A DNA stretch of 64,000 nt from Vibrio ponticus (lineage in GTDB: Bacteria; Pseudomonadota; Gammaproteobacteria; Enterobacterales; Vibrionaceae), in NCBI RefSeq assembly GCF_009938225.1, contig NZ_AP019657.1, positions 2,604,001-2,668,000 of the forward strand, read 5' to 3'. How positions within the stretch are numbered: the stretch's first letter is position 1; every line of letters begins with the position of its first letter. A program made the position numbers and the translations under genes. This document shows, piece after piece, positions 8,869 to 23,106 of this stretch. Under the pieces are notes generated by a model. It was not told the origin of the DNA. It made no database searches and was given only the letters and a program-made list of their open reading frames with translations.

Positions 8869-9657
8869 TCAGTGAGATGTAGTTTTAATATCATCAAGAG
8901 TCTGCTCAATCAATGCACGAGCGATGGTGCCTTCTGGTGCCACTGGTGGCATGTTATTGGGCGTAAACCACTGAGCATCACTGAGCTCAGTGTAGTCAGG
9001 CTTAACATTACCCGAATGATAATCGGCGAGAAATCCCATCATCATGCTGGATGGAAAAGCCCATGGCTGACTACCAAAATAACGTATATTGGTCACAACA
9101 ATACCGGTTTCCTCAAGCACTTCACGTGCGACACACTGTTCAAGCGTCTCACCTACTTCGAGAAAACCCGCAATGACCGTGTACATACCGTTGCGATGAC
9201 GAGGGTGCTGAGCAAGTAAGATCTGATCGTCTTTACGCACCGCAACAATAATACAAGGGAAGATCCTCGGATAATGCAACGTACGGCACTCGCCACACTG
9301 CATCGCCAACTGATTGTGGTTGAGATGATTGCGACCACCACATTGCGGACAAAAGCGCATGCTCTGTGACATATGACCATATTGCACCGCTTTACTGATC
9401 AACAAAAATAACGGCTCACTAAAACCAAGGCACTCCCTTAGCGAGGTAAGCGGCAACTGCTTTTCAACATCCTGATCATTGAGCCAAATCACTGGCAGGG
9501 CATTAAACTCACCGATGCAAATACATTTCTCGATATCGAAGCCAAATTGCTTTGCTGTGCCTATTGGAAGCTCGCCTGCTTGAAGCCAAACATCACTACC
9601 GGACACCACACACCAATAGGCTTTTTGTTCTATGCTAACTTCACCCTTCTCGCTCAT
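8869..9657 (-). CDS. nudC: NAD+ diphosphatase NudC (NADH pyrophosphatase, RNA deNADding enzyme)
   Basis: 262 aa. It hydrolyses NAD(H) to NMN(H) and AMP and in E. coli removes NAD caps from RNA. It has a four-cysteine zinc ribbon (FCPQCGG, then [13 protein letters not shown]), the Nudix box [11 protein letters not shown] followed by REVLEETGI, and the subfamily signature [14 protein letters not shown]. The reading frame is open 46 codons further upstream. The ATG at 9657 was chosen because an AGGGAAGG ribosome binding site lies just before it and the protein then matches the family length. It is divergent from rsd. Confidence 0.95.
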   Translation of the reverse strand: MSEKGEVSIEQKAYWCVVSGSDVWLQAGELPIGTAKQFGFDIEKCICIGEFNALPVIWLNDQDVEKQLPLTSLRECLGFSEPLFLLISKAVQYGHMSQSMRFCPQCGGRNHLNHNQLAMQCGECRTLHYPRIFPCIIVAVRKDDQILLAQHPRHRNGMYTVIAGFLEVGETLEQCVAREVLEETGIVVTNIRYFGSQPWAFPSSMMMGFLADYHSGNVKPDYTELSDAQWFTPNNMPPVAPEGTIARALIEQTLDDIKTTSH

Positions 9658-9840
9658 TACCTTCCCTCTATGCTTGCAGTTCATCCATTTTACTGGCAAT
9701 CTAATTTCATACCAGAGTTTGTATCTATTGAATTTTTTGACTACAAATTTGGTAAGGACAATAGGTTTTATATCTATCATCGCTTTGCTCAGCAAGGCTA
9801 AATAATCACCGGAGTGTGATTAGATCATGAGGGCATGGTC

Positions 9841-10329
9841 ATGCTAAAAAAATTCCAACAAACACAGGAACAGTGGGGTGGCTCAAGTGAGGTCATCGAC
9901 CATTGGTTAGAGACTCGTCAATCACTGATTGTCGAATACTGTAAGCTTGCCGCACTTCAACCCGCTAGTCAGAAAGCACCACTTTCTTCGCTTCCTACCC
10001 CAGCAGAGCTGCAAAGCTTTTGCCAACATCTGGTCGACTATATCTCGGAAGGTCACTTTAAGATCTACGATATGGTAATGGATCAGTGGCGCTCAACCGG
10101 ATTTCAAGCCACCGATGAGATCAACGCCGCTTACGCGAAAATAGTATTAACTACCGACCCACTGCTGAACTTTACCGATAAGTACGCCGATGTTAGTGAC
10201 GACGATACGCTGGATGATTTTGATGCCGATCTTTCCAATGTCGGTGAAATTCTAGAAATTCGTTTTGGGGTAGAAGATCACCTGATCCAACTGATCGCTG
10301 ATAGCTTAGCCGTGCCGCCAGGTGCGTAG
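9841..10329 (+). CDS. rsd: Anti-sigma-70 factor Rsd (regulator of sigma D)
   Basis: 162 aa, Rsd/AlgQ family. In E. coli it binds the housekeeping sigma factor RpoD, favouring alternative sigma factors in stationary phase. The protein is all-helical in composition. The N-terminal segment with WLETRQSLIVEYCKL and the central HFKIYDMVMDQW region are typical. There are two nearby starts, ATG at 9835 and ATG at 9841. The second has GAGGG seven bases upstream, a normal spacing. It is divergent from nudC and faces the rpoC end across a repeat-rich spacer. Confidence 0.9.
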   Translation: MLKKFQQTQEQWGGSSEVIDHWLETRQSLIVEYCKLAALQPASQKAPLSSLPTPAELQSFCQHLVDYISEGHFKIYDMVMDQWRSTGFQATDEINAAYAKIVLTTDPLLNFTDKYADVSDDDTLDDFDADLSNVGEILEIRFGVEDHLIQLIADSLAVPPGA

Positions 10330-10768
10330 GTATTAACGCGCAGGTATTGGAACGCCCAGCCTAGCTGGGCTATGAAAATAGAATGCCCAACCTTGTTGGG
10401 CTACAGACCGCTGCGCTACGGAATATGTCTCTCAAGCGTCAGCCTTGCTTTATTCGCTCGTTATAAACCGTGAAAACGGTTCATATCTCTCTCGCACTTA
10501 TTTTTTCTACTCTTCAATCTCGCATCTAGATTCTTCGATCTCGGCTCTCAACTCTCTGATCTCACTTCTTAGAACTTCCTTCTCGCTTCTAAAAGTGAGG
10601 CGCTAAGCTGAACGCTCTCTTAATTTAGCTTTGCTCAACGTTCCCAAAGCCAGGCTACACTTGACGCTCCGTAAGCTCAACTTCGTTGAGCGTTCCCGCA
10701 TCCCGAAGCCAAGCACCGCTTGGTGTTCCGCTATCTCAACTTAGTTGAGCGCTCCATCACCCCCAAAC
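10330..10768. repeat. Degenerate hairpin and polypyrimidine repeat array between rsd and rpoC
   Basis: This 490-bp spacer has no convincing gene. It contains a string of short hairpins, each a 6-8 bp stem around a small loop: GCCCAGC/GCTGGGC (about 10357-10371), GCCCAAC/GTTGGGC (about 10383-10400), AACCGT/ACGGTT, CTCAAC/GTTGAG twice (about 10676-10691 and 10736-10750), and CAAGC/GCTTG. Several are followed by the tag GCGTTCC or GTTCCG. Between them (about 10480-10600) is a strongly pyrimidine-biased tract with repeated TCTCGC and CTTCT words. Similar decayed repeats occur in many Vibrio spacers as far as I recall. Confidence 0.7.
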
Positions 10769-10798
10769 GCAAAAAAGGCACCCGAAGGTGCCTTTTAT
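10769..10798 (-). terminator. Terminator of the rpoBC operon
   Basis: Ten-base-pair stem AAAAGGCACC/GGTGCCTTTT (10773-10796) with a CGAA loop on the plus strand, which is the stable UUCG tetraloop on the transcribed minus strand. It is followed by T's in the minus direction and may also stop transcripts coming from rsd. Confidence 0.93.
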
Positions 10799-10819
10799 CA
10801 TTTCTTTATCAGCGACGAA

Positions 10820-15022
<4,203 letters not shown>

Positions 15023-15095
15023 AATCAGCTCCTGTAAGGAGTTAAAAGGAGCCCACCGTTAAGTGAGCACCTTCTACCTAATAATCGCTTTTACT

Positions 15096-15117
15096 TCCCC
15101 AAGCCTTAGCTTGGGGA
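15096..15117. repeat. Hairpin between rpoB and rpoC
   Basis: Nine-base-pair perfect stem TCCCCAAGC/GCTTGGGGA with a CTTA loop, in the middle of the rpoB-rpoC gap. No T-run follows, so it is not a terminator. It may be an mRNA processing or stabilising element. The AAGC-CT(T)A-GCTT core is shared with the gpmI terminator. Confidence 0.6.
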
Positions 15118-15126
15118 GATAAGAGA

Positions 15127-18100
15127 TTACTCTTCGTCTTCTAGCTCGATGTTGATACCTAGCGAGCGAATCTCTTTCAACAGTACGTTGAACGATTCTG
15201 GCATGCCAGGTTCCATGCTGTGGTTACCGTCTACGATGTTTTTGTACATCTTAGTACGGCCGTTAACGTCATCCGACTTAACGGTTAGCATTTCTTGTAG
15301 CGTGTAAGCAGCACCGTATGCTTCTAGTGCCCATACTTCCATCTCACCGAAACGCTGACCACCGAACTGAGCTTTACCACCAAGTGGTTGCTGAGTTACT
15401 AGGCTGTACGAACCAGTTGAACGAGCGTGCATCTTGTCATCAACAAGGTGGTTCAGTTTCAGCATGTACATGTAACCTACAGTTACAGGACGCTCAAACT
15501 CATCACCAGTGCGACCATCAAACAGTTTTAGCTGACCAGATGTTGGTAGGTCTGCTAGCTCTAGAAGAGCTTTGATTGATGATTCAGGTGCACCATCGAA
15601 TACTGGAGTCGCGATTGGTAGACCACCACGTAGGTTGCCAATCAATGTGCGTACTTCAGCATCAGATAGAGAAGCAATGTCTACTTTCTGGCGAGTGTCG
15701 CCTAGATCGTAAACTTTTTGCAGGAATTCGCGGAATTTCGCTAGCTCTTGCTGCTCTTTCACCATCTTGTTGATCTTGTCACCGATACCTTTCGCTGCCA
15801 GACCTAAGTGTACTTCTAGGATCTGACCGATGTTCATACGCGAAGGTACACCCAGTGGGTTAAGTACGATATCTACTGGCTGACCAGTTTCATCGTATGG
15901 CATGTCTTCAACAGGGTTGATCTTAGAGATTACACCCTTGTTACCGTGACGACCCGCCATCTTATCACCAGGCTGGATGCGACGTTTAACCGCTAGGTAA
16001 ACCTTAACGATCTTCAGTACGCCAGGTGCTAGATCATCACCTTGTGTGATCTTACGACGCTTAGTTTCGAACTTCTTATCGAAGTCAGCACGTAGCTCGT
16101 CATACTGCTCTGCTAGTTGCTCAAGCTGAGTCTGTAGAGCATCATCTTCAAGCGTTAGCTCTAGCCACTTCTTACGATCAGTCGTGTCTAGTTTCGCTTC
16201 AGCGTAACCACCTTCGATCAATACAGCGCGAACACGGTTTAGAAGGCCACCCTCAAGAATCTGGAATTCTTCAGTTAGGTCTTTCTTCGCTTCTTTCAGC
16301 TGCATCTGTTCAATTTCAAGTGCACGTTTGTCTTTTTCAACACCGTCACGAGTAAATACTTGAACGTCGATGATAGTACCTGAAACAGAGTTTGGTACGC
16401 GTAGAGACGTGTCTTTAACGTCTGACGCTTTCTCACCGAAGATAGCGCGTAGTAGCTTCTCTTCAGGAGTTAGCTGAGTTTCACCTTTAGGCGTTACTTT
16501 ACCTACAAGGATGTCACCGCCTTTCACTTCCGCACCGATGTAAACGATACCTGACTCATCTAGTTTAGATAGAGCAGACTCACCTACGTTTGGAATGTCA
16601 GCTGTGATCTCTTCAGCACCAAGCTTAGTATCACGTGCCACACAAGATAGTTCTTGAATGTGGATTGTCGTGAAGCGGTCTTCTTGAACTACGCGCTCAG
16701 ATACTAAGATCGAGTCTTCGAAGTTGTAACCGTTCCAAGGCATGAACGCGATACGCATGTTCTGACCAAGTGCTAGTTCACCAAGGTCTGTTGAAGGACC
16801 ATCAGCTAGAACGTCGCCACGAGCCACTGGTTCACCTGGCATCACACATGGACGCTGGTTGATACAAGTGTTCTGGTTAGAACGAGTGTATTTAGTTAGG
16901 TTGTAGATATCGATACCCGCTTCGCCAGGGATCAATTCTTCTTCGTTCACTTTAACAACGATACGAGAAGCATCTACAGACTGGATTACACCACCACGTT
17001 TCGCTACTGCAGTTACACCTGAGTCAACAGCGATGTTACGTTCGATACCAGTACCTACTAGAGGTTTGTCAGCTTTCAGTGTTGGAACTGCCTGACGTTG
17101 CATGTTCGCACCCATTAGGGCACGGTTCGCATCATCGTGTTCTAGGAACGGGATTAGCGAGGCTGCAATTGATACTACCTGGTTCGTCGCAACGTCCATG
17201 TACTGAGCGTGCTCACGAGGGTGAAGACCAGATTCACCTTTTTGACGAGCTGTGATCAGCTCTTCTGCAAATGTACCGTCTTCAGTCAGAACCGTGTTCG
17301 CCTGAGCGATTACGAATTGACCTTCTTCGATTGCAGATAGGTAATCTACTTCGTCTGTTACTACGCCATCTACAACGCGACGGTATGGAGTCTCTAGGAA
17401 ACCGTACTCGTTACAACGCGCAAACGCAGATAGAGAGTTGATCAGACCGATGTTTGGACCTTCTGGCGTTTCGATCGGACATAGACGACCGTAGTGAGTT
17501 ACGTGTACGTCACGTACTTCGAAGCCAGCGCGTTCACGAGTTAGACCGCCAGGACCCAATGCAGAGATACGACGTTTGTGCGTAACTTCTGATAACGGGT
17601 TGTTTTGGTCCATGAACTGTGAAAGCTGTGAAGAGCCAAAGAATTCTTTAACCGCTGCTGAAATAGGCTTAGCGTTGATTAGATCTTGAGGCATGATTGC
17701 ATCAAGGTCACCAAGGCTTAGGCGCTCTTTCACTGCACGTTCAACACGTACAAGACCAACGCGGAATTGGTTTTCAGCCATTTCACCAACAGAACGGATA
17801 CGACGGTTACCTAGGTGGTCGATATCATCGACTTCACCGATACCGTTACGGATCGCGATCAGTTTCTTCATCACTTCGATGATGTCTTGCTCATCTAGTG
17901 TGCCTTGCTCTTCTGCGTCAGTACGAGCAATCGAGCTGTTGAACTTCATACGACCAACAGTTGATAGATCGTAGCGCTCTTCAGAGAAGAATAGGCTTTC
18001 GAATAGAGCTTCTGCAGCTTCTTTCGTTGGTGGCTCGCCAGGGCGCATCATGCGGTAGATTTCTACCAGTGCAGAAATACGATCAACAGTGCTGTCGATG

Positions 18101-19155
18101 CGCAGTGTTTCTGACATGAATGGGCCGTGGTCTAGATCGTTCGTAAATAGAACTTCTAGAGCTTTGTGACCAGCTTGAGATAGGTTAGCTAGTGCTTCCA
18201 AGCTAATTTCTTGGTTTGCACCAACGATGATCTCGCCAGTCGCTTCATTGATGTAATCTTTCGATGCAACTTTACCAACGATGTACTCTACTGGTACTTC
18301 GATGTGGTCAACGCCATCTTTTTCAAGCTGACGAATGTGACGCGCAGTTACACGACGACCTTGCTCAATGTAAACTTTGCCGTTTGCTTCGATATCAAAA
18401 GAAGCAGTCTCACCACGTAGACGATCAGGGATCAACTCCATCATTAGAGTTTGATCTTTCACTTGGAAGTTCACTTTCTCGAAGAATAGATCAAGGATCT
18501 CTTCGGTAGTCTTACCAAGTGCACGTAGGATGATTGACGCAGGCAGTTTACGACGACGGTCGATACGTACGTACAGGTTGTCCTTAGGATCGAACTCAAA
18601 GTCTAACCATGAGCCACGGTAAGGAATGATACGTGCGTTGTATAGAACTTTACCTGATGAGTGGGTCTTACCTTTATCGCTGTCGAAGAAAACGCCAGGG
18701 CTTCTGTGCAGCTGGGATACGATAACCCTCTCGGTACCATTAATTACGAAGGTACCATTGTCTGTCATAAGCGGAATTTCGCCCATGTAGACTTCTTGTT
18801 CTTTGATGTCTTTAACGGTGCCTGCTGGCGCGTCTTTATCAAAAATTACTAGACGTAGTTTTACGCGTAGTGGCTTTGAGTACGTTACGCCACGGATTTG
18901 ACATTCTTTAACATCAAATACTGGCTCACCAAGACGGTAGCTAACGTATTGCAGCTCAGAGTTGCCGTTGTAGCTCTGGATTGGGAATACAGAACGGAAA
19001 GCAGCCTCAAGACCGTATTGTCCCTCAGGATCCTGTTCGATAAATTTTTCGAACGAATCGAGCTGGATCGATAGCAGGTATGGAATGTCCAAAACTTGTG
19101 GACGAGTACCAAAGTCCTTACGGATGCGCTTTTTCTCGGTATAAGAGTAAACCAT
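15127..19155 (-). CDS. rpoB: DNA-directed RNA polymerase subunit beta
   Basis: 1342 aa, the same length as E. coli RpoB. The start at 19155 ([16 protein letters not shown]) has a GAGGAA site upstream; the frame is open 16 codons further but that part is not conserved. The rifampicin-binding region reads [20 protein letters not shown] then RRISALG, with the residues equivalent to D516, H526 and S531 unchanged, so no classical rifampicin-resistance substitution is present. It is transcribed behind rplJL through an attenuator and is followed by rpoC. Confidence 0.99.
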   Translation of the reverse strand: MVYSYTEKKRIRKDFGTRPQVLDIPYLLSIQLDSFEKFIEQDPEGQYGLEAAFRSVFPIQSYNGNSELQYVSYRLGEPVFDVKECQIRGVTYSKPLRVKLRLVIFDKDAPAGTVKDIKEQEVYMGEIPLMTDNGTFVINGTERVIVSQLHRSPGVFFDSDKGKTHSSGKVLYNARIIPYRGSWLDFEFDPKDNLYVRIDRRRKLPASIILRALGKTTEEILDLFFEKVNFQVKDQTLMMELIPDRLRGETASFDIEANGKVYIEQGRRVTARHIRQLEKDGVDHIEVPVEYIVGKVASKDYINEATGEIIVGANQEISLEALANLSQAGHKALEVLFTNDLDHGPFMSETLRIDSTVDRISALVEIYRMMRPGEPPTKEAAEALFESLFFSEERYDLSTVGRMKFNSSIARTDAEEQGTLDEQDIIEVMKKLIAIRNGIGEVDDIDHLGNRRIRSVGEMAENQFRVGLVRVERAVKERLSLGDLDAIMPQDLINAKPISAAVKEFFGSSQLSQFMDQNNPLSEVTHKRRISALGPGGLTRERAGFEVRDVHVTHYGRLCPIETPEGPNIGLINSLSAFARCNEYGFLETPYRRVVDGVVTDEVDYLSAIEEGQFVIAQANTVLTEDGTFAEELITARQKGESGLHPREHAQYMDVATNQVVSIAASLIPFLEHDDANRALMGANMQRQAVPTLKADKPLVGTGIERNIAVDSGVTAVAKRGGVIQSVDASRIVVKVNEEELIPGEAGIDIYNLTKYTRSNQNTCINQRPCVMPGEPVARGDVLADGPSTDLGELALGQNMRIAFMPWNGYNFEDSILVSERVVQEDRFTTIHIQELSCVARDTKLGAEEITADIPNVGESALSKLDESGIVYIGAEVKGGDILVGKVTPKGETQLTPEEKLLRAIFGEKASDVKDTSLRVPNSVSGTIIDVQVFTRDGVEKDKRALEIEQMQLKEAKKDLTEEFQILEGGLLNRVRAVLIEGGYAEAKLDTTDRKKWLELTLEDDALQTQLEQLAEQYDELRADFDKKFETKRRKITQGDDLAPGVLKIVKVYLAVKRRIQPGDKMAGRHGNKGVISKINPVEDMPYDETGQPVDIVLNPLGVPSRMNIGQILEVHLGLAAKGIGDKINKMVKEQQELAKFREFLQKVYDLGDTRQKVDIASLSDAEVRTLIGNLRGGLPIATPVFDGAPESSIKALLELADLPTSGQLKLFDGRTGDEFERPVTVGYMYMLKLNHLVDDKMHARSTGSYSLVTQQPLGGKAQFGGQRFGEMEVWALEAYGAAYTLQEMLTVKSDDVNGRTKMYKNIVDGNHSMEPGMPESFNVLLKEIRSLGINIELEDEE

Positions 19156-19333
19156 GGGGTTCCTCAGCTCGCTGATAAGTGACCCAAACTGTCCGCCTTT
19201 CATCTAGTTTGATGGGGAGGGACAGTGACTAACAACTGTTTACTGTAGGACATGTTATTCTGATCGAATACATGTTTTTTGCTCAGGTAAAGGTGCTTAA
19301 ACAGCGGGAAAATTCACCTATACCCTACAGCGC

Positions 19334-19364
19334 AAAAAGGCCGGTGGTCATAAAACCACCAGCC
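19334..19364 (-). terminator. Attenuator between rplL and rpoB
   Basis: Ten-base-pair stem GGCCGGTGGT/ACCACCAGCC (19339-19348 and 19355-19364, with one G-U pair in the RNA) and a CATAAA loop. On the minus strand five T's follow (19338 down to 19334). It sits between rplL and rpoB, where E. coli has a partial terminator that lowers rpoBC transcription relative to the ribosomal proteins. Confidence 0.88.
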
Positions 19365-19395
19365 ATAGCCTGTCGGCTAAGAAATTAAGTAATAA

Positions 19396-19761
19396 TTACT
19401 TAACTTCAACAGCAGCGCCAGCTTCTTCTAGCTGAGCTTTAAGTGCGTCAGCTTCAGCTTTGTCAACACCTTCTTTAAGTGCTGCAGGAGCGCCGTCTAC
19501 TAGAGCTTTAGCTTCTTTAAGGCCTAGACCTGTAGCGCCACGTACTGCTTTGATAACAGCAACTTTGTTAGCGCCAGCAGAAGTTAGGATTACGTCGAAT
19601 TCAGTTTGCTCAGCAGCAGCTTCAGTAGCAGCACCACCAGCAACTACAGCAGCAGCTGCAGTAACACCGAATTTCTCTTCCATAGCTTCGATTAGTTCAA
19701 CAACTTGCATTACAGACATTTCTGCAACTGCGTCTAGGATTTGCTCGTTAGTAATAGACAT
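19396..19761 (-). CDS. rplL: 50S ribosomal protein L7/L12
   Basis: 121 aa. It forms the multi-copy ribosomal stalk that recruits translation GTPases. An N-terminal dimerisation helix is followed by an Ala/Gly-rich hinge ([14 protein letters not shown]) and a C-terminal factor-binding domain containing [20 protein letters not shown]. It is acidic with strongly biased codons. It follows rplJ by 57 bp, as in other bacteria, and together they make the L10(L12)4 complex that also represses their own message. Confidence 0.98.
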   Translation of the reverse strand: MSITNEQILDAVAEMSVMQVVELIEAMEEKFGVTAAAAVVAGGAATEAAAEQTEFDVILTSAGANKVAVIKAVRGATGLGLKEAKALVDGAPAALKEGVDKAEADALKAQLEEAGAAVEVK

Positions 19762-19818
19762 AACAATTCTCTTTTAAGTCAACAATAAGTTTATTAAGCA
19801 ACCAGTAAAAAGCAAGGC

Positions 19819-20313
19819 TTATGCCGCTGCTTCTTCTTTTTGGTCGCGGATAGCAGCGATAGTACGTACCAGCTTGCCAGCAGAAGCTTCTTTCATGCAC
19901 ATCATTAGGCGTGCAATCGCTTCGTCGTAAGTTGGTAGTGTCGCTAGTACTTCAGCGTCAGTTAGAGCGCCTTCAAATGCAGCAGCTTTGATCTCGAAAT
20001 CTTTGTTCTCTTTAGCGAAGTCTTTGAAAAGACGCGCTGCAGCACCTGGGTGCTCGTTAGAGAACGCGATTAGAGAAGGACCAGTGAAAGTGTCAGTTAG
20101 ACACTCGTACTGTGTACCTTCAACTGCACGACGTGCTAGAGTGTTACGAACAACTCGTAGGTAAACGCCAGCTTCACGAGCTTGTTTACGTAGAGCAGTC
20201 ATCTCACCCACAGCTACACCGCGAGAATCAGCTACAACTGCAGAAAGTGCACCACTGGCAGCTTCGTTGACTTCAGCAACAATTGCTTTTTTGTCTAGAA
20301 GGTTTAAAGCCAT
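19819..20313 (-). CDS. rplJ: 50S ribosomal protein L10
   Basis: 164 aa. It anchors L7/L12 to 23S rRNA and, in E. coli, binds its own leader to repress translation of the operon. The N-terminal rRNA-binding domain begins [16 protein letters not shown]. The start at 20313 was chosen because AGGAG lies nine bases upstream; a 15-codon upstream extension is not conserved. A long leader and a separate promoter precede it. Confidence 0.98.
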   Translation of the reverse strand: MALNLLDKKAIVAEVNEAASGALSAVVADSRGVAVGEMTALRKQAREAGVYLRVVRNTLARRAVEGTQYECLTDTFTGPSLIAFSNEHPGAAARLFKDFAKENKDFEIKAAAFEGALTDAEVLATLPTYDEAIARLMMCMKEASAGKLVRTIAAIRDQKEEAAA

Positions 20314-20570
20314 CTTGGATTTACTCCTGGTTGTTATTACACCACTCACTATTATCACAACAGTGAGAGCTATTTAGGTGCTTCCCAGAAGAAAGGTAAC
20401 TATTTACATAGAGCTTTCTGTCAGTTCGGGCACCATCTACGTAGGATGATTAAGTCAGGCTTTGTAAACAAAGCTCAACACCTACGGTCTTGGACGGAGA
20501 CTGGGTCATAATTCAGTTAAACTCGAGAGTTTAACGAACCAAAGTTCAGCCCCAACCACAAATATTAGGC
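20314..20570 (-). promoter_or_regulatory. L10 leader (autoregulatory mRNA leader of rplJL-rpoBC)
   Basis: About 260 bases of untranslated leader lie between the rplJ promoter and rplJ start, with several self-complementary segments, for example ACTCGAGAGT around 20521-20530. Position and length match the L10 leader described in gammaproteobacteria. I have not folded it, so the call rests on context. Confidence 0.65.
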
Positions 20571-20575
20571 GCAGA

Positions 20576-20603
20576 ATTATACACTAATTTTGCACCTAAT
20601 CAA
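20576..20603 (-). promoter_or_regulatory. Promoter of rplJL-rpoBC
   Basis: On the minus strand: -35 TTGATT (20598-20603), a 16-bp spacer and a perfect -10 TATAAT (20576-20581), followed by the GC-containing discriminator TCTGCGCC. It lies directly downstream of the rplA stop codon, matching the internal L10 promoter of E. coli. Confidence 0.82.
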
Positions 20604-20608
20604 ATGAA

Positions 20609-21310
20609 TTAAGCTTGAGTGTTCAGGCTAGCCTGATCAACTGCAACGCCAGCACCCATTGTAGTAGAAATGCTAACTTTCTTCAGGAAAGTACCTTTCG
20701 CTGAAGATGGCTTAGCTTTCTTAAGAGCCACTAGAAGTGCTTCTAGGTTCTCTTGCAATTGTTCTGCGCCGAAAGACACTTTACCAATTGTTGTATGGAT
20801 GATGCCGTTTTTGTCGTTACGGTAACGAACCTGACCAGCTTTAGCGTTCTTAACCGCTTCAGCAACGTTAGGAGTTACAGTACCAACTTTAGGGTTTGGC
20901 ATAAGACCACGAGGACCTAGGATAGTACCTAGTTGACCTACAACGCGCATTGCATCTGGAGAAGCAACAACTACGTCGAAGTTCATTTCGCCCTTCTTAA
21001 CTAGCTCAGCTAGGTCTTCCATACCCACTAGGTCAGCGCCAGCTTCTTTAGCAGCTTCAGCGTTTGCACCTTGAGTGAATACAGCAACGCGGATATCACG
21101 ACCAGTACCGTGTGGTAGTACAGTTGCACCACGTACGTTTTGGTCAGATTTACGAGCGTCGATACCTAGGTTAACAGCAACGTCTACAGACTCAACGAAT
21201 TTAGCAGTTGCTAGTTCTTTTAGAAGAGCTACAGCTTCGTTGATTTCGTATTCTTTAGTTACGTCAACTTTTTCGCGGATTACGCGCATGCGCTTAGTAA
21301 GTTTTGCCAT
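20609..21310 (-). CDS. rplA: 50S ribosomal protein L1
   Basis: 233 aa. It binds 23S rRNA at the mobile L1 stalk near the E site and in E. coli represses translation of the rplKA message. Typical motifs are [15 protein letters not shown] at the N-terminus, [14 protein letters not shown] in the middle and [14 protein letters not shown] later. It begins four bases after the rplK stop codon, so the two are translationally coupled. Confidence 0.98.
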   Translation of the reverse strand: MAKLTKRMRVIREKVDVTKEYEINEAVALLKELATAKFVESVDVAVNLGIDARKSDQNVRGATVLPHGTGRDIRVAVFTQGANAEAAKEAGADLVGMEDLAELVKKGEMNFDVVVASPDAMRVVGQLGTILGPRGLMPNPKVGTVTPNVAEAVKNAKAGQVRYRNDKNGIIHTTIGKVSFGAEQLQENLEALLVALKKAKPSSAKGTFLKKVSISTTMGAGVAVDQASLNTQA

Positions 21311-21314
21311 GTTC

Positions 21315-21743
21315 TTAACCCTCTACCACTAGGCCCATTGAACGAGCAGTACCCGCAATAGAGCGCTTCATCGCTTCAATGTCAGCACCAGTCATGTCGC
21401 CAGCTTTAGTTTCAGCGATTTCTTGGATTTGAGCTTCAGTTACAGTACCCACTTTTTCAGTGTTTGGACGGCCTGAACCAGACTTAAGACCAGCAGCTTT
21501 CAGAAGAAGAGTAGCAGCAGGTGGAGTCTTAGTGATGAATGTGAAAGAACGGTCGTTGTAAACAGTGATTACAACTGGTGTTGGTAGACCTTTCTCCATA
21601 GATTCTGTTTTTGCGTTGAACGCTTTACAGAATTCCATGATGTTAACACCGTGTTGACCTAGTGCAGGACCAACTGGTGGACTTGGGTTCGCCATACCAG
21701 CTGCAACTTGTAGCTTGATGTAAGCTTCAACTTTCTTAGCCAT
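21315..21743 (-). CDS. rplK: 50S ribosomal protein L11
   Basis: 142 aa. It is part of the GTPase-associated centre and is needed for RelA activation in the stringent response. The N-terminal signature [20 protein letters not shown] and the C-terminal rRNA-binding domain, ending [13 protein letters not shown], are intact. It is the first gene of the rplKA unit, preceded by its own promoter. Confidence 0.98.
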   Translation of the reverse strand: MAKKVEAYIKLQVAAGMANPSPPVGPALGQHGVNIMEFCKAFNAKTESMEKGLPTPVVITVYNDRSFTFITKTPPAATLLLKAAGLKSGSGRPNTEKVGTVTEAQIQEIAETKAGDMTGADIEAMKRSIAGTARSMGLVVEG

Positions 21744-21826
21744 GATAATTCCTAAATTTGGGTTCTAGCGCTAATCCACTGATCAGCTCCCCGGTTATTA
21801 CAAAACTCTTTACTTCAGGGAGAAGT

Positions 21827-21865
21827 AAAAAGGCGCGAAATTATAGTCATAATCCGCGCCTTTAA
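21827..21865 (-). terminator. Hairpin after nusG, overlapping the rplK promoter
   Basis: Stem AAAGGCGCG/CGCGCCTTT (21829-21837 and 21855-21863). The loop contains a second stem ATTAT/ATAAT. On the minus strand it is followed by T's, so it looks like the secE-nusG terminator. It physically contains the -10 of the rplK promoter. Confidence 0.75.
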
Positions 21866-21868
21866 CAA
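21840..21868 (-). promoter_or_regulatory. Promoter of rplKA
   Basis: On the minus strand: -35 TTGTTA (21863-21868), a 17-bp spacer and a perfect -10 TATAAT (21840-21845), followed by the GC-rich discriminator TTCGCGCC. It is placed as the E. coli L11 promoter, between nusG and rplK. Confidence 0.82.
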
Positions 21869-21887
21869 GCCTTTATAAGGTGTTTTT

Positions 21888-22436
21888 TTAATCAAGTTTT
21901 TCCACTTGACCAAATTCAAGCTCAACTGGTGTCGCACGACCAAAGATCGATACAGACACTTTCATGCGGCTCTTCTCGTAATCCACTTCTTCAACCGTAC
22001 CGTTGAAGTCAGCAAATGGACCGTCAGTAACGCGTACCACTTCACCCGCTTCGTACATAGTACGTGGACGTGGAGCTTCACTCGCTTTCTCAAGACGGTT
22101 AAGAATCGCGTCAGCTTCCTTATCAGTGATAGGAGCTGGACGATCAGAGGTACCACCAATGAAGCCCATGACACGCGGAACACTGCGCACTAAGTGCCAT
22201 GATTCATCGTTCATGATCATCTGAACAAGGACGTAACCTGGGAAGAACTTACGCTCTGACTTACGACGTTGTCCAGCGCGGATTTCCACTACTTCTTCAG
22301 TAGGGACAAGTACTTCACCGAATAGCTCTTCCATAGCATGCATTTTGATATGCTCACGTAGAGACTGAGCTACACGACCTTCAAATCCAGAAAAGGCTTG
22401 AACTACATACCAGCGTTTTTTAGGAGCTTCACTCAT
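21888..22436 (-). CDS. nusG: Transcription termination/antitermination protein NusG
   Basis: 182 aa. It binds RNA polymerase to speed elongation, couples it to ribosomes and assists Rho. The N-terminal NGN domain begins [20 protein letters not shown] and the C-terminal KOW domain contains [20 protein letters not shown]. It follows secE by 13 bp in one operon. Confidence 0.98.
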   Translation of the reverse strand: MSEAPKKRWYVVQAFSGFEGRVAQSLREHIKMHAMEELFGEVLVPTEEVVEIRAGQRRKSERKFFPGYVLVQMIMNDESWHLVRSVPRVMGFIGGTSDRPAPITDKEADAILNRLEKASEAPRPRTMYEAGEVVRVTDGPFADFNGTVEEVDYEKSRMKVSVSIFGRATPVELEFGQVEKLD

Positions 22437-22449
22437 GTAAATAAACCCT

Positions 22450-22830
22450 CTATACCCCAGTTACTAGAGCTACCAAACGAACCATAATGCCGTCGATACC
22501 CCATAGCGCTAGAGCCATTACAATACTTACAGCTAGAACGATCAGCGTCGTTTGCAAAGTTTCTTGACGCGTTGGCCATACCACTTTGCGCACTTCCATG
22601 CGAGATTCTTTCGCAAATGCGATCGCAGCTTTACCCTTAGTTGTTGTAGCAGCAACACCAAGTGCAGCAGCAATTAGAACAACAACACCTGCAGCGCGAA
22701 CCACTACAGACATATCACCATACAGGTAATTACCCACAACAGCGGCAGTTAGCAGAACAAAAGTGATAATCCACTTAAAGATATCTGCGCCATTTGAGCT
22801 TTCAGGAGTTTCAGCATTATTTGCTTTCAT
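22450..22830 (-). CDS. secE: Protein translocase subunit SecE
   Basis: 126 aa with three predicted membrane segments, as in enteric bacteria. The essential C-terminal part contains the amphipathic helix [20 protein letters not shown] and the last membrane helix. It is a component of the SecYEG channel. It is first in the secE-nusG operon. Downstream of tuf (minus strand) a terminator separates the two units. Confidence 0.97.
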   Translation of the reverse strand: MKANNAETPESSNGADIFKWIITFVLLTAAVVGNYLYGDMSVVVRAAGVVVLIAAALGVAATTTKGKAAIAFAKESRMEVRKVVWPTRQETLQTTLIVLAVSIVMALALWGIDGIMVRLVALVTGV

Positions 22831-23018
22831 AAAACCAACCTGTCACAAGTCTTAATATAGACGACAACAACCCCGCTGTTGCAGGGCAAATCCATGAAAC
22901 GGCAATTTAAAATCAATTGACGTACTCTTTTCTTTCACCGAGAACAAAATCCCCAGCAAAAAAATCCTGCTTAACATCTGCTTGGACAAGAAATCAGCAA
23001 ACATTATGTCTTGTGCAG

Positions 23019-23046
23019 AAAAAGGGCATCAAATGATGCCCTTTTT
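23019..23046 (-). terminator. Terminator of the tRNA-tuf unit
   Basis: Ten-base-pair stem AAAGGGCATC/GATGCCCTTT (23021-23030 and 23035-23044) with an AAAT loop and T-runs on both strands. It sits 62 bases past the tuf stop codon. Confidence 0.9.
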
Positions 23047-23106
23047 GCTACTGGTTCGTCAAATCTTATTCAAAAGATTTTCCGAAGACTTCGTTAATTC
23101 TATGAA

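Noticed and set aside
22900..22990. Promoter for secE-nusG on the minus strand
   Set aside because: TATATT and TTGATT-like hexamers occur, but none are at an acceptable mutual distance, so I did not call a promoter.
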